DNA of 61,438 nucleotides, from the NCBI GenBank assembly GCA_000503195.1, contig AYSC01000025.1, positions 1 through 61,438 on the forward strand. The letters run 5' to 3'. Below, piece after piece: positions 54,282-61,438 of this stretch. Each line of letters begins with the position of its first letter. The first letter of the stretch is position 1. The translations under genes and the position numbers were made by a program. The notes under the pieces were generated by a model that was given only the letters and a program-made list of their open reading frames with translations, did not search any database and was not told where the DNA came from. This stretch comes from Blastomonas sp. CACIA14H2 (GTDB lineage: Bacteria > Pseudomonadota > Alphaproteobacteria > Sphingomonadales > Sphingomonadaceae).

Positions 54282-54560
54282 TTACTCGCCGATCTTCTGC
54301 GCCGCATCCTGCGCGGCATCGCCGACCTTCTGCGCCGCCTCGCCGACCTCACCAGCCGCACCCGCGACCGCATCGGTGCGCACTTCGCCCTGCTGCATGA
54401 ACTGCCAGGCGAAGAAACCGCCGACGACGAGGATCAGCAGCAGGATCGCCATCATCAGACCGGAGCCGCCACCCGAGCGGCGCTCGACAACGGTGGTATG
54501 CGTCTGGACCGGTTCGACCGGGCGATCGGTCACGGTGGTGGTGGTCGTGTGTTCCGTCAT
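54282..54560 (-). CDS. Small membrane protein with amphipathic tail
   Basis: A 92-residue protein: a Thr-rich N terminus (TEHTTTTTVTDRP), one membrane span (about 35-54, LMMAILLLILVVGGFFAWQF) and an Ala/Gln/Asp-rich helical tail with AQKVGDAAQDAAQKIGE, like the repeats of stress-linked or LEA-like proteins. Family not recognised. AGGGGAA precedes the ATG at 54560. Confidence 0.65.
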   Translation of the reverse strand: MTEHTTTTTVTDRPVEPVQTHTTVVERRSGGGSGLMMAILLLILVVGGFFAWQFMQQGEVRTDAVAGAAGEVGEAAQKVGDAAQDAAQKIGE

Positions 54561-54635
54561 GGCAATTCCCCTGGATGGTTGTTCTGGGGCGTGTACGGCC
54601 ATGCGCTCGGCTGGTTCCGGCGGTGTGCGAAAGCC

Positions 54636-56033
54636 TCAATCGGTAACGAAATCGAACGGCGTCACCCCGCGTTCGCGATCGTCGAACTTGAGCCGGATAC
54701 CGAGCGGCGGCTTGGAGCGCTGCGGGCAGTCGCCGCGCTTGCACATCGCGCAGCCCGGTCCGATCCGCGTCGCGCCCGCCGCGCTCAGGTCCATGCCGCG
54801 CGCATAGCAGAGCGTCGCCGCCTGATCGACGGGCACGCCAAGGCCGATGGCGAATTCCGCGGTTGTCCCGCCCGCGCCATAGCCCGCCCCCTGCACGCTG
54901 CGCGCGAGCGTCAGCCAGCGGCTGGAATCCTCGAGCTCGACCAGTTGCACCTGGACCTGGCTCGGGCGCGAAAAGGCCTGGTGCAGGTGCCACAACGGGC
55001 AGGTCACCTCGGTATCGGCCAGCGGCGCGCGTGCCGCGCCGCCAAAGCGCTTCGACACCTGGCCTGCGCGATCGACACGGAGCATGAAGAAGCCGAGGCC
55101 ACGCTGGCCGACGCGCTGCAAGGTGGTCAGCCGGTGCGCGACATGTTCGAACCCCGCGCCGAAGCGCCGCTGGAGCAGCAGCATGTCATAGCCCGATTGC
55201 TCGCAGGCACGCAGGAAGCGCCCATAGGGCATCATCACCGCGGCGGCGAAATAGCTGAAGATATGCCGCTGGTAGAGCCGCTCGGCGGTGCGGTCGCCGA
55301 ACTGCGCCCCCGCGACCAGCGCGTTGATGTCCGCGCGATACTCCAACTGCCCCAACAGATAGGCTGCCTGGAAGGTGCGCGAGGCCATATCGAGCATCTC
55401 GGACAGCTGCAGCTGCCGCGCATGCAGATCGAGCCGCCGCAGCCGTTCGGGCATCACGCTCTCGGGCAGGATGCGGATCGAAAGCTGGTGCTTGGTGCGC
55501 AGCCGCTCGGCGATCGCCGAATAGAGATCGCCGCTCTGCAGCCGCAGCGCGTCGGCCAGTTCCTCGGCGGCATGGTCGAGATCGGCAAAATGGTTGCGCC
55601 AGCGCTCGATCTCGCCGCGGACGCGGGCGACGGGATCGTCGACCGCAATGCCCGGGACGGCGCTGCCCGCGCCGCCCTGCACCCTGTCGTAAAGCCGCGC
55701 AAAGGCCGCCGCCGTACCGGGCGAGGCCGCCAGCCAGTCCTCGATCTCGCCGGGCTCCACGCCCAGATCGGCAAAGATGGGGTCGGCCATGCGGCGACGC
55801 ATCGGCCCCAGCCCGCCGCCCGGCTCGTCCCCGGTCAGGTCGCGCGGATCGACATCGAACCGCTCGGCAAGCGTCAGCATCAGCCGCGCGCTGACCGGGC
55901 GAAGATTGCGTTCGAGCAGGTTGAGATAGCTCGGCGAAATGTCGAGCCGTTCCGCCATGGCGGCCTGGGTGAGACCGGCATTGCGGCGCAGACGGCGCAG
56001 CGCAGGTCCGGCGTGGAGCGAGGGTTCGGCCAT
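54636..56033 (-). CDS. XRE-family short-chain fatty acyl regulator (ScfR/RamB type)
   Basis: About 465 residues. An N-terminal XRE helix-turn-helix (LRRLRRNAGLTQAAMAERLDISPSYLNLLERN) is followed by a long IrrE/DUF2083-type sensor region and a C-terminal cysteine cluster (GPGCAMCKRGDCPQR). This build is that of ScfR/PrpC-regulator/RamB proteins that control propionyl- or acetyl-CoA metabolism. No target operon is next to it. An in-frame ATG at 56054 exists; the one at 56033 leaves the repeat at 56056-56071 in the leader. It is likely autoregulated. Confidence 0.85.
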   Translation of the reverse strand: MAEPSLHAGPALRRLRRNAGLTQAAMAERLDISPSYLNLLERNLRPVSARLMLTLAERFDVDPRDLTGDEPGGGLGPMRRRMADPIFADLGVEPGEIEDWLAASPGTAAAFARLYDRVQGGAGSAVPGIAVDDPVARVRGEIERWRNHFADLDHAAEELADALRLQSGDLYSAIAERLRTKHQLSIRILPESVMPERLRRLDLHARQLQLSEMLDMASRTFQAAYLLGQLEYRADINALVAGAQFGDRTAERLYQRHIFSYFAAAVMMPYGRFLRACEQSGYDMLLLQRRFGAGFEHVAHRLTTLQRVGQRGLGFFMLRVDRAGQVSKRFGGAARAPLADTEVTCPLWHLHQAFSRPSQVQVQLVELEDSSRWLTLARSVQGAGYGAGGTTAEFAIGLGVPVDQAATLCYARGMDLSAAGATRIGPGCAMCKRGDCPQRSKPPLGIRLKFDDRERGVTPFDFVTD

Positions 56034-56041
56034 GTCCAATG

Positions 56042-56071
56042 TTGTAACAATCATGACAAGCTTACAAGCTT
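56042..56071. promoter_or_regulatory. Tandem ACAAGCTT repeats before scfR-like gene
   Basis: A perfect 8-bp tandem repeat, ACAAGCTT twice (56056-56071), lies beside a near-palindrome TTGTAACAA (56042-56050), just upstream of the regulator's start. This is a plausible autoregulatory operator. Confidence 0.4.
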
Positions 56072-56227
56072 TTCAACAGTTCCAGTGGCGATCTGCGCGC
56101 ATTTTTTGTCAATTTGTGCTGCGCGGCTCCAATTCGGTCGCTAGCAACGGTCCAACGCAGCCCGCACGAGCTAGCAGGAGAGGATCTGGGTGAGCGGGGC
56201 AATCCCGCCACCCCGCCTTTCGGCCAG

Positions 56228-56303
56228 GGCCCGACAGATCACGAGAGCTTTCCTGGGGAGGAAAGACATGCCGCCGAGAACCCAGGTTTTCGGCGGCATT
56301 TTC
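56228..56303 (+). ncRNA. Candidate suhB/MmgR-like (alpha-r8) small RNA
   Basis: Two adjacent hairpins lie in intergenic DNA. The first is CTTTCCT-GGGG-AGGAAAG (56248-56265), the second ATGCCGCCGA/TCGGCGGCAT (56268-56277, 56290-56299), followed by TTTT. This TTTCCTGGGGAGGAAA hairpin directly before a GCCGCCG terminator resembles, from memory, the suhB/MmgR family of Hfq-linked alphaproteobacterial small RNAs. The 5' end is estimated from the family's size of about 75-80 bases; the promoter is not identified. Confidence 0.5.
56268..56303 (+). terminator. Rho-independent terminator of the small RNA
   Basis: A perfect 10-bp stem (56268-56277 with 56290-56299) with GAAC...GTTT extending it inward is followed by TTTT. 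It is the strongest terminator on the plus strand in this gap although no protein gene precedes it on that strand, which supports an RNA gene. Confidence 0.65.
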
Positions 56304-56397
56304 GTGGCTTCGCGCGAAAATTTACAAATCGGTACGGAATGTTAACCGGTTGCTGCGAAGGTTTGCATTGATGGCGGCAAAATGAGGGCAATACGCT

Positions 56398-56751
56398 GTG
56401 CTGAAGGAAGTCATGCTGGGATCGGGCGGCATCATGCTGGCCGCAGCGATCTTTGCATCATCGGTCAATACCGGGCCGGTTCCCGCTGGCGCGCCCGGCG
56501 CAGCGCCCGTTGCTGCACCGCCGGTGGTCACCCCGCCGCCCTCCGAGGCGGTCGTGACGCCGCCCCCGCCGCCGCTCCCCGAGGACACGGGCGATGTGCA
56601 ATTCGGTGCACCGATGATCTCGACCAAGCCGGTCGCCGAAGTGGTGGCCGAGCCGCAACCCATCGTCACCGATCCCGACAGCGCCGTCGCCAATGGCGGG
56701 CGGCAATATAACGCCCACGACACGCCGCATAACTACCCCATTCCTAAATAG
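56398..56751 (+). CDS. Small proline-rich exported protein
   Basis: A 117-residue protein if the GTG at 56398 is used; an ATG five codons on (56413) is an alternative. The N terminus is a signal or anchor (MLGSGGIMLAAAIFASS). The rest is low-complexity Pro/Val/Ala (PVVTPPPSEAVVTPPPPPLPED), then a more ordered end with NGGRQYNAHDTPHNYP. No family recognised; probably a periplasmic or envelope protein. Confidence 0.6.
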   Translation: MLKEVMLGSGGIMLAAAIFASSVNTGPVPAGAPGAAPVAAPPVVTPPPSEAVVTPPPPPLPEDTGDVQFGAPMISTKPVAEVVAEPQPIVTDPDSAVANGGRQYNAHDTPHNYPIPK

Positions 56752-56778
56752 GCGGGGCAATTGGCGGCGTGAGTGCGG

Positions 56779-57384
56779 TTACAGGCAGGCGCGGGTCAGA
56801 TAGCTGCGCGTGTCGGCCCCGATCAGCGCGGCATGGCCGTAATTGGGATGCGTGATCTGCACCATCGCGACATTGCCCGCATCGTGCCAGGCGGCGATGG
56901 CGGCATCGTCGAGCGGGAAGTGCAGGAAATGCACTGCGCTGGCCTTGCCCGAGGCGCTGGTGCGCTCGACATCCTGTTCGGGCACCGCGGCGATGCGGAT
57001 CGAGCCGATGGTCAGGAAGATATGCGCCTCGACCCCGCCGATGGTGCGCAGAAAGGCATCGCGCCGCTCGGGATTCTCGATCTCGAACATCAGCGTCGCG
57101 GTCAGCTCGCGGCCATTGGGCACCATCGGATTATAGGCGGCCAGTTCGTCGGCCAGCTGCTCCTCGCCGCCCTTTTCGATGCGCAGCATCTCCTGGATCT
57201 GCAACCACATGCTGTCCCAGCTTTCGAAGGTGATCATCGCGTGCGGGCCGATGGCGAGGCGCGAGAATTTCTTGGCCAAGATGCTCTCCTGGCGCTTGTC
57301 CTTGCGGATAAGCTCGTAATCGGCGAGGTCCATGATGTCCTCGCGGGTGATCGAACGGCGGTCCCTGGGCATCGTTTTTTCCAT
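56779..57384 (-). CDS. DUF3501 family protein
   Basis: A 201-residue member of DUF3501. Marks are RRSITREDIMDLADYELIR, RLAIGPHAMITFESWDSMWLQIQEMLRIEKG, and NPMVPNGRELTATLMFEIENPERR. Function is unknown. It lies five bases behind the Fe-S reductase gene on the same strand; an ATG at 57372 with GGA ten bases before it is an alternative start. DUF3501 genes are often found with this Fe-S protein and a rubrerythrin, as here. Confidence 0.85.
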   Translation of the reverse strand: MEKTMPRDRRSITREDIMDLADYELIRKDKRQESILAKKFSRLAIGPHAMITFESWDSMWLQIQEMLRIEKGGEEQLADELAAYNPMVPNGRELTATLMFEIENPERRDAFLRTIGGVEAHIFLTIGSIRIAAVPEQDVERTSASGKASAVHFLHFPLDDAAIAAWHDAGNVAMVQITHPNYGHAALIGADTRSYLTRACL

Positions 57385-57389
57385 ATCCG

Positions 57390-58733
57390 TTATAGTCCGT
57401 AAGCCTTGGCCATCAGTTCGACGGGATGGCCGATCCGTTCGGGCAGTTTTGCCGCCCCGCCCTGCTCCATCACCTGCTTGAGGTGCGATCCGGCGAGCGG
57501 GCATTCGCTGACCATGTAATCGGGCGCGGTCTTTTCGAGCGAGCGCACCGTCGGGCGCGCGAGCTTCACCGCGGTGTCGAAATTCTGCTGGTAGATGCCC
57601 CATTTGCCGCCATGGCCCGAACAGCGCTCGGTCAGCACCGGCTTGGCCTCGGGGATCAGCTTGAGCATCTCCATCGCCTTGGGGCCCATGTTCTGCGCGC
57701 GCGAATGGCAGGCGAAGTGCACACCGATGCTGGCATCCATCGCCTCTACCGGGGTGAGCCCCGCCTGTTTCGACAGCTTGACGATATATTCGCTGATATC
57801 GTGCGTAGCAGCCGAGAGCTTCCTGATGTCCTCGTTGTCCGGCTCGATCAGCGGCCATTCGAACTTCATCATCAGCGCGCAGCTCGCGGTGATCGCGACC
57901 ACGTCATAGCCCTGGTCGATCAGCGGCGCGAAATGCGCGGCGACGCGCGCGGCGGCGCTGGCGACCGCGGGGATGTCGCCATTTTCGAGCTTGGGCATCG
58001 CGCAGCATTCGGGATGCTCGATCCGGACCTCCACCCCGTTATGCGCCAGCACCTTGACCGCCGCCTCGCCCGGGGTCTGGTCGTTGAACTGGTCGTAGCA
58101 GCTGGCATAGAGCGCAACGCGGCGGCCGAAGCCGGGCGCCGCCGGATTGGGTGCGGGCACCAGAGCGGCGGCGCGATTGGTCAGCGGGATATCGGCGAAC
58201 TTGGGCAGGTGCGCGCGCTTGTCGATGCCGAGCATCGACTGCATGATCCCGCGCGTCGTGCCGCTCTTGCCGTCGGTCGCCCAGTTGGCGACGTCGGAAA
58301 AGACGCTGCCCAGCTTGCCGTTGCGATCGGTCTCGGCGAGCAGGCTATCGGCCTTCGAGGTCTCGCCCTTGCGATGCTCGACCGCGCGATAGCGCAGCAT
58401 CAGATGCGGGAAATCGAGGTTGAACTCGTGCGGCGGCACATAGGGGCACTTCACCATGAAGCACATGTCGCACAGCGTGCAGGCGTCCACGACCTGCTTG
58501 ATCTGCCCGGCGGACAGGTCCTCGACCTCCTCGTTCGGGCTTTCGTCGATCATGTCAAACAGCTTGGGGAAGCTGTCACACAGGTTGAAGCAGCGGCGGC
58601 AGCCATGGCAGATGTCGAACACGCGGCGCAGCTCGGCATCGAGCGCAGCCTCGTCATACCAGGATTCCTCGCGCCACGGCAGCACATGCCGCGTCGGCGC
58701 GTCCAGGCTGCCTTCCTTGTATTCGGTTGCCAT
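57390..58733 (-). CDS. Heterodisulfide-reductase-related Fe-S protein (GlpC-like)
   Basis: A 447-residue iron-sulfur protein. Two 4Fe-4S ferredoxin motifs are in the N-terminal third ([11 protein letters not shown] and [14 protein letters not shown]). The C-terminal part has two cysteine-rich CCG-type domains (HPECCAMP and [10 protein letters not shown]), as in GlpC, LutA and HdrB. No membrane span or flavin domain is seen, so it should pass electrons between partners. The ATG at 58733 follows GGGGA; an in-frame GTG lies one codon earlier. Confidence 0.88.
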   Translation of the reverse strand: MATEYKEGSLDAPTRHVLPWREESWYDEAALDAELRRVFDICHGCRRCFNLCDSFPKLFDMIDESPNEEVEDLSAGQIKQVVDACTLCDMCFMVKCPYVPPHEFNLDFPHLMLRYRAVEHRKGETSKADSLLAETDRNGKLGSVFSDVANWATDGKSGTTRGIMQSMLGIDKRAHLPKFADIPLTNRAAALVPAPNPAAPGFGRRVALYASCYDQFNDQTPGEAAVKVLAHNGVEVRIEHPECCAMPKLENGDIPAVASAAARVAAHFAPLIDQGYDVVAITASCALMMKFEWPLIEPDNEDIRKLSAATHDISEYIVKLSKQAGLTPVEAMDASIGVHFACHSRAQNMGPKAMEMLKLIPEAKPVLTERCSGHGGKWGIYQQNFDTAVKLARPTVRSLEKTAPDYMVSECPLAGSHLKQVMEQGGAAKLPERIGHPVELMAKAYGL

Positions 58734-58796
58734 CACGATCCCCTGTCAGGCACAGACCAGCGAACGCCTCCCTGACCAAGGGCGGCATGAAACCGG

Positions 58797-58843
58797 CAGA
58801 AAAATGGCCTGCGCTTCGTGCCGAAACACGAAGACACAGGCCA
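58797..58843 (-). terminator. Rho-independent terminator behind rubrerythrin
   Basis: Read on the minus strand, TGGCCTG...CTTCGTG pairs with CACGAAG...CAGGCCA (58805-58811, 58814-58820, 58827-58833, 58837-58843), followed by TTTTTC. It lies directly after the rubrerythrin stop, so most transcripts from that gene should end before the Fe-S reductase gene. Confidence 0.75.
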
Positions 58844-58863
58844 AGTTGTCGTTCAACTGAAAC

Positions 58864-59289
<426 letters not shown>

Positions 59290-59402
59290 GGTCATCCCTC
59301 GCTAGTGATTCAAACTCGGTTGGATAAGGGTTAAGGCCAGGATGCGCGGCTGGCCATGTGATTTTCTTGAACAGAATAATCGATAAATTCGATCAGCATG
59401 AT

Positions 59403-59417
59403 TGATAATGTTTCTCA
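59403..59417. promoter_or_regulatory. Fur-box-like 7-1-7 palindrome
   Basis: TGATAAT-G-TTTCTCA fits the 7-1-7 Fur box TGATAAT-N-ATTATCA in 12 of 14 places (left half perfect). It lies in the 235-base AT-rich gap between the divergent rubrerythrin and HU genes, about 114 bases from each start. Control of the iron-dependent rubrerythrin is the more plausible role. Confidence 0.4.
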
Positions 59418-59530
59418 ATTACCGGCAATCATCACCATTTTGGGGGAAAACTTCCGCAATCCCCGTGACGAACGCAAAAACTGCCGTTAAACCGCCGCCA
59501 CCGAAATCCAATCAGAAGGGACGTTTCCTC

Positions 59531-59806
59531 ATGAACAATGCTGAACTTGCAGAGAAAATTGCCGCCGATCACGGCGTGACCAAGGCGGACGCCCGCAAGC
59601 TGGTCGATGGCGTTTTCGCTGCAATCGCGGATGCCGCGGCTGCCGGCGAAGAAATCTCGATCAACGGCTTCGGCAAGTTCAAGGTCAAGGCGACCCCGGA
59701 GCGCGAAGGTCGCAACCCGGGCACCGGCGCCACCATCACCATCAAGGCCTCCAAGAAGCTCGGCTTCACCCCCGCAAAGGCGGTGAAGGACAAGCTGAAC
59801 GGCTGA
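59531..59806 (+). CDS. hup: HU-family DNA-binding protein
   Basis: A 91-residue histone-like protein that bends and compacts DNA. It has the HU pattern throughout: MNNAELAEKIAADHGVTKADARKLVDGVF, ISINGFGKFKVK, the RNPGTGATITIKASK beta-arm and FTPAKAVKDKLNG end. The ATG at 59531 follows AGAAGGGA; the longer open frame is not part of the family. A strong terminator follows. Confidence 0.95.
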   Translation: MNNAELAEKIAADHGVTKADARKLVDGVFAAIADAAAAGEEISINGFGKFKVKATPEREGRNPGTGATITIKASKKLGFTPAKAVKDKLNG

Positions 59807-59828
59807 TCCGTTCCGGCCTGAGCCGATC

Positions 59829-59865
59829 GAAAAAGGCCTCGCCCCCATCGGGCGGGGCCTTTTGC
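59829..59865 (+). terminator. Rho-independent terminator behind HU
   Basis: AAAAGGCC-TC-GCCC pairs with GGGC-GG-GGCCTTTT around a short loop, ending in TTTT. It lies 25 bases after the HU stop and has the classic A-rich/T-rich flanks. Confidence 0.85.
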
Positions 59866-59944
59866 GTTGCGGGTCTGACTTGCCCCCAGCAATTGGCCGC
59901 GCGCCCGTTGCAACCGCCCGGCCAAGGCGATAGGGCCTTGAGCC

Positions 59945-61420
59945 GTGGGCGCATCGATCGACATAGGTCTGGATGAGACAGGGCGGCCTGTCGGCATCGA
60001 TATCGAGGAATTGCTGGCGACCAGGCTGCTGGTCCAGGGCAATTCCGGATCAGGCAAGTCGCATCTGCTGCGCCGCCTGCTCGAGGAGAGCGCAGGGCTC
60101 GTCCAGCAGGTGATCATCGACCCCGAAGGCGATTTCGCGACGCTGTCCGACGCCTTTTCGCATCTGGTCATCGATGCGGGTGACTATAACGAGCGCGAGA
60201 TCGCGCGCATCGCCGCGCGCATCCGCGAGCACCGCGCCTCGGTGATCCTCAACCTCGAATCGCTCGAGCTCGAAGCGCAGATGACCTGCGCGGCCACCTT
60301 CCTCAACGCGATGTTCGATGCCCCGCGCGAGCACTGGTATCCCGCGCTGGTCGTGGTCGACGAGGCGCAGATGTTCGCGCCCTCGGTCGCAGGCGACGTG
60401 CCCGATCCGGTGCGCCGCGCAAGCCTTTCGGCGATGACCAACCTGATGTGCCGTGGCCGCAAGCGTGGCCTTGCCGGCGCCATCGCGACGCAGCGCCTCG
60501 CCAAGCTCGCCAAGAATGTCGCGGCCGAGGCCAGCAACTTCCTGATGGGGCGCACCTTTCTGGACATCGACATGGCGCGCGCCGCCGACCTGCTCGGCAT
60601 GGAGCGCCGCCAGGCCGAGCGCATCCGCGATCTCGAGCGCGGCTGCTTCCTGGGCCTCGGCCCGGCGATCTCGCGCCGCCCGGTGACCACGCGGATCGGG
60701 TCCACCCGCACCACCAGCCGCACCGGCACGCACAGGCTGCTGCCGATACCCGAGGCGCAGGGAGAGGATCTGCGCGACATGCTGCTCGCCGCAGGTGGCA
60801 ATGACGCGCCGGTGCCGATGCCGCCGCCGCGCCCCGCGCCGGTTGCCGCCGACGAGCTGATCAGCGCGATCGCGCCCGCGCCGCTCCCGATGGCCGAGCA
60901 CTCGGCCATGTTCGCCGCGCGCAAGGAGGCCGAGGACGCAGCGGACGCGATCGATGCCGAGGCGGTGATCGTCGCGGTGCTCACCGACATGCTCGCCGAT
61001 GGCAGCGCCACCAACCAGACCGAGGCGCTGCTCTATCAGGATTTCTCGGTGCGATGCCGGATGCAGCGGTTGATCCGCCCGCCGCTCGACATGGAAGGTT
61101 TCCGCCAGCGTCTTGCGCTGGCGCGCGGCGGCATCATGAACCCGGCCGACCCGGCCTGCGCGCCGCTGCTCGAGGCTGCAACCCGGCTGCCGCAGGAAAT
61201 GTACGCGCCCTTCCTGCTGATCGCGCGCGCCGCCATGGACGGCCAGCCCTGCCCCGACGATGCCGCGCTGGGCCGTGCCTATGGCACCAGTTCGCCCGGG
61301 CGCATCCGGCGGCTGATCGACTATATGGAAAAGCAGGGCGTCATCGTCGTCCGCGCCGATTTCGGCGGGCGGCGCTCGATCGGCATACCGGACCTGGGGC
61401 TCAGCACCGGGGCGGAGTAG
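59945..61420 (+). CDS. HerA-like ATPase
   Basis: A 491-residue FtsK/HerA-superfamily ATPase. Walker A is QGNSGSGKSHLL (GNSGSGKSH, 32-40), Walker B is ALVVVDEAQMF (Asp139, Glu140), then MCRGRKRGLAGAIATQRLAKL with the sensor Gln and arginines. The C-terminal third (about 290-491) has Pro/Ala linkers and a winged-helix-like end (SSPGRIRRLIDYMEKQGVIVV). Relatives move DNA or proteins; no NurA nuclease partner is in the window. Start is a GTG at 59945, chosen because the fold begins at once and no earlier start exists. Confidence 0.82.
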   Translation: MGASIDIGLDETGRPVGIDIEELLATRLLVQGNSGSGKSHLLRRLLEESAGLVQQVIIDPEGDFATLSDAFSHLVIDAGDYNEREIARIAARIREHRASVILNLESLELEAQMTCAATFLNAMFDAPREHWYPALVVVDEAQMFAPSVAGDVPDPVRRASLSAMTNLMCRGRKRGLAGAIATQRLAKLAKNVAAEASNFLMGRTFLDIDMARAADLLGMERRQAERIRDLERGCFLGLGPAISRRPVTTRIGSTRTTSRTGTHRLLPIPEAQGEDLRDMLLAAGGNDAPVPMPPPRPAPVAADELISAIAPAPLPMAEHSAMFAARKEAEDAADAIDAEAVIVAVLTDMLADGSATNQTEALLYQDFSVRCRMQRLIRPPLDMEGFRQRLALARGGIMNPADPACAPLLEAATRLPQEMYAPFLLIARAAMDGQPCPDDAALGRAYGTSSPGRIRRLIDYMEKQGVIVVRADFGGRRSIGIPDLGLSTGAE

Positions 61421-61438
61421 CGGTCGCTTCGCTGGTCA

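Larger units (their letters stand above)
56055..56397. other. 343-base region without a protein gene
   Basis: It holds the ACAAGCTT repeats at its left end, a structured stretch with a candidate small RNA and terminator (about 56228-56303), and then an AT-rich leader with GTTAACCGG at 56340 before the small secreted protein. No ribosome-binding site with an open frame is seen inside. Confidence 0.6.

Noticed and set aside
56130-56270. Cobalamin riboswitch or RNase P RNA before the small secreted protein
   Set aside because: The GC-rich hairpins lack the B12-box and the conserved RNase P cores, and the segment is too short for RNase P. A small RNA with terminator fits better.

Overview
The window is a 61.4 kb, GC-rich stretch of chromosome from an alphaproteobacterium, most likely a member of the Sphingomonadales. 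The pointers are alphaproteobacterial UbiG, UPF0262 and DUF3501 proteins, an XrtA/PEP-CTERM polysaccharide locus with PrsK/PrsR/PrsT, an FnrN-type regulator beside a full cco operon, a TonB-dependent receptor in a catabolic cluster, and the short GC-rich palindromic repeats typical of sphingomonad intergenic DNA. The genus cannot be fixed from this sequence. There is no insertion sequence, prophage, CRISPR array, tRNA or rRNA that I can support. Coding density is high, and many neighbouring genes overlap by 1, 4 or 8 bases.

Layout. 0.1-6.7 kb: short-chain dehydrogenase, cupin, GFA protein, a secreted protein with a duplicated domain, DUF2505, LysE exporter, nitronate monooxygenase and aspartokinase. 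6.8-15.5 kb: ubiG, hicAB directly behind dnaB, UPF0262, a divergent GH25-like protein, cdd, dcd, a saccharopine-dehydrogenase-like protein, a phosphatase and an M28 peptidase. 15.5-25.1 kb: an oxygen-sensing Fnr regulator, ompW, and the high-affinity cbb3 oxidase operon ccoNOQPGHIS plus one extra small secreted cysteine protein. 25.2-31.6 kb: a stress protein, two tandem chemoreceptors and hemN. Good FNR boxes lie in front of ccoN and hemN, so a microaerobic regulon is visible in the window.

32.4-43.6 kb is the most interesting part. A GntR regulator has two matching TTGTATACA operators, one on each side. Leftward lie an HMG-CoA-lyase-type aldolase, HyuA, HyuB and a class III CoA-transferase. 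Rightward lie an Asp/Glu-racemase-fold protein that has lost both catalytic cysteines, two paralogous SnoaL-like proteins and a TonB receptor. This looks like a complete uptake, ring-opening or amide-cleaving, CoA-activation and C-C-cleavage pathway for an unknown substrate, under one regulator.

43.7-47.1 kb: DUF423, a cysteine-synthase-like enzyme and an M3 oligopeptidase. 47.2-54.2 kb: prsT, prsR, prsK and a polyprenyl-type sugar transferase of the XrtA polysaccharide system. 54.3-61.4 kb: a small membrane protein, a ScfR-like regulator, a candidate suhB/MmgR-like small RNA, the DUF3501 / Fe-S reductase / rubrerythrin triad with a Fur-like box nearby, HU, and a HerA-like ATPase.
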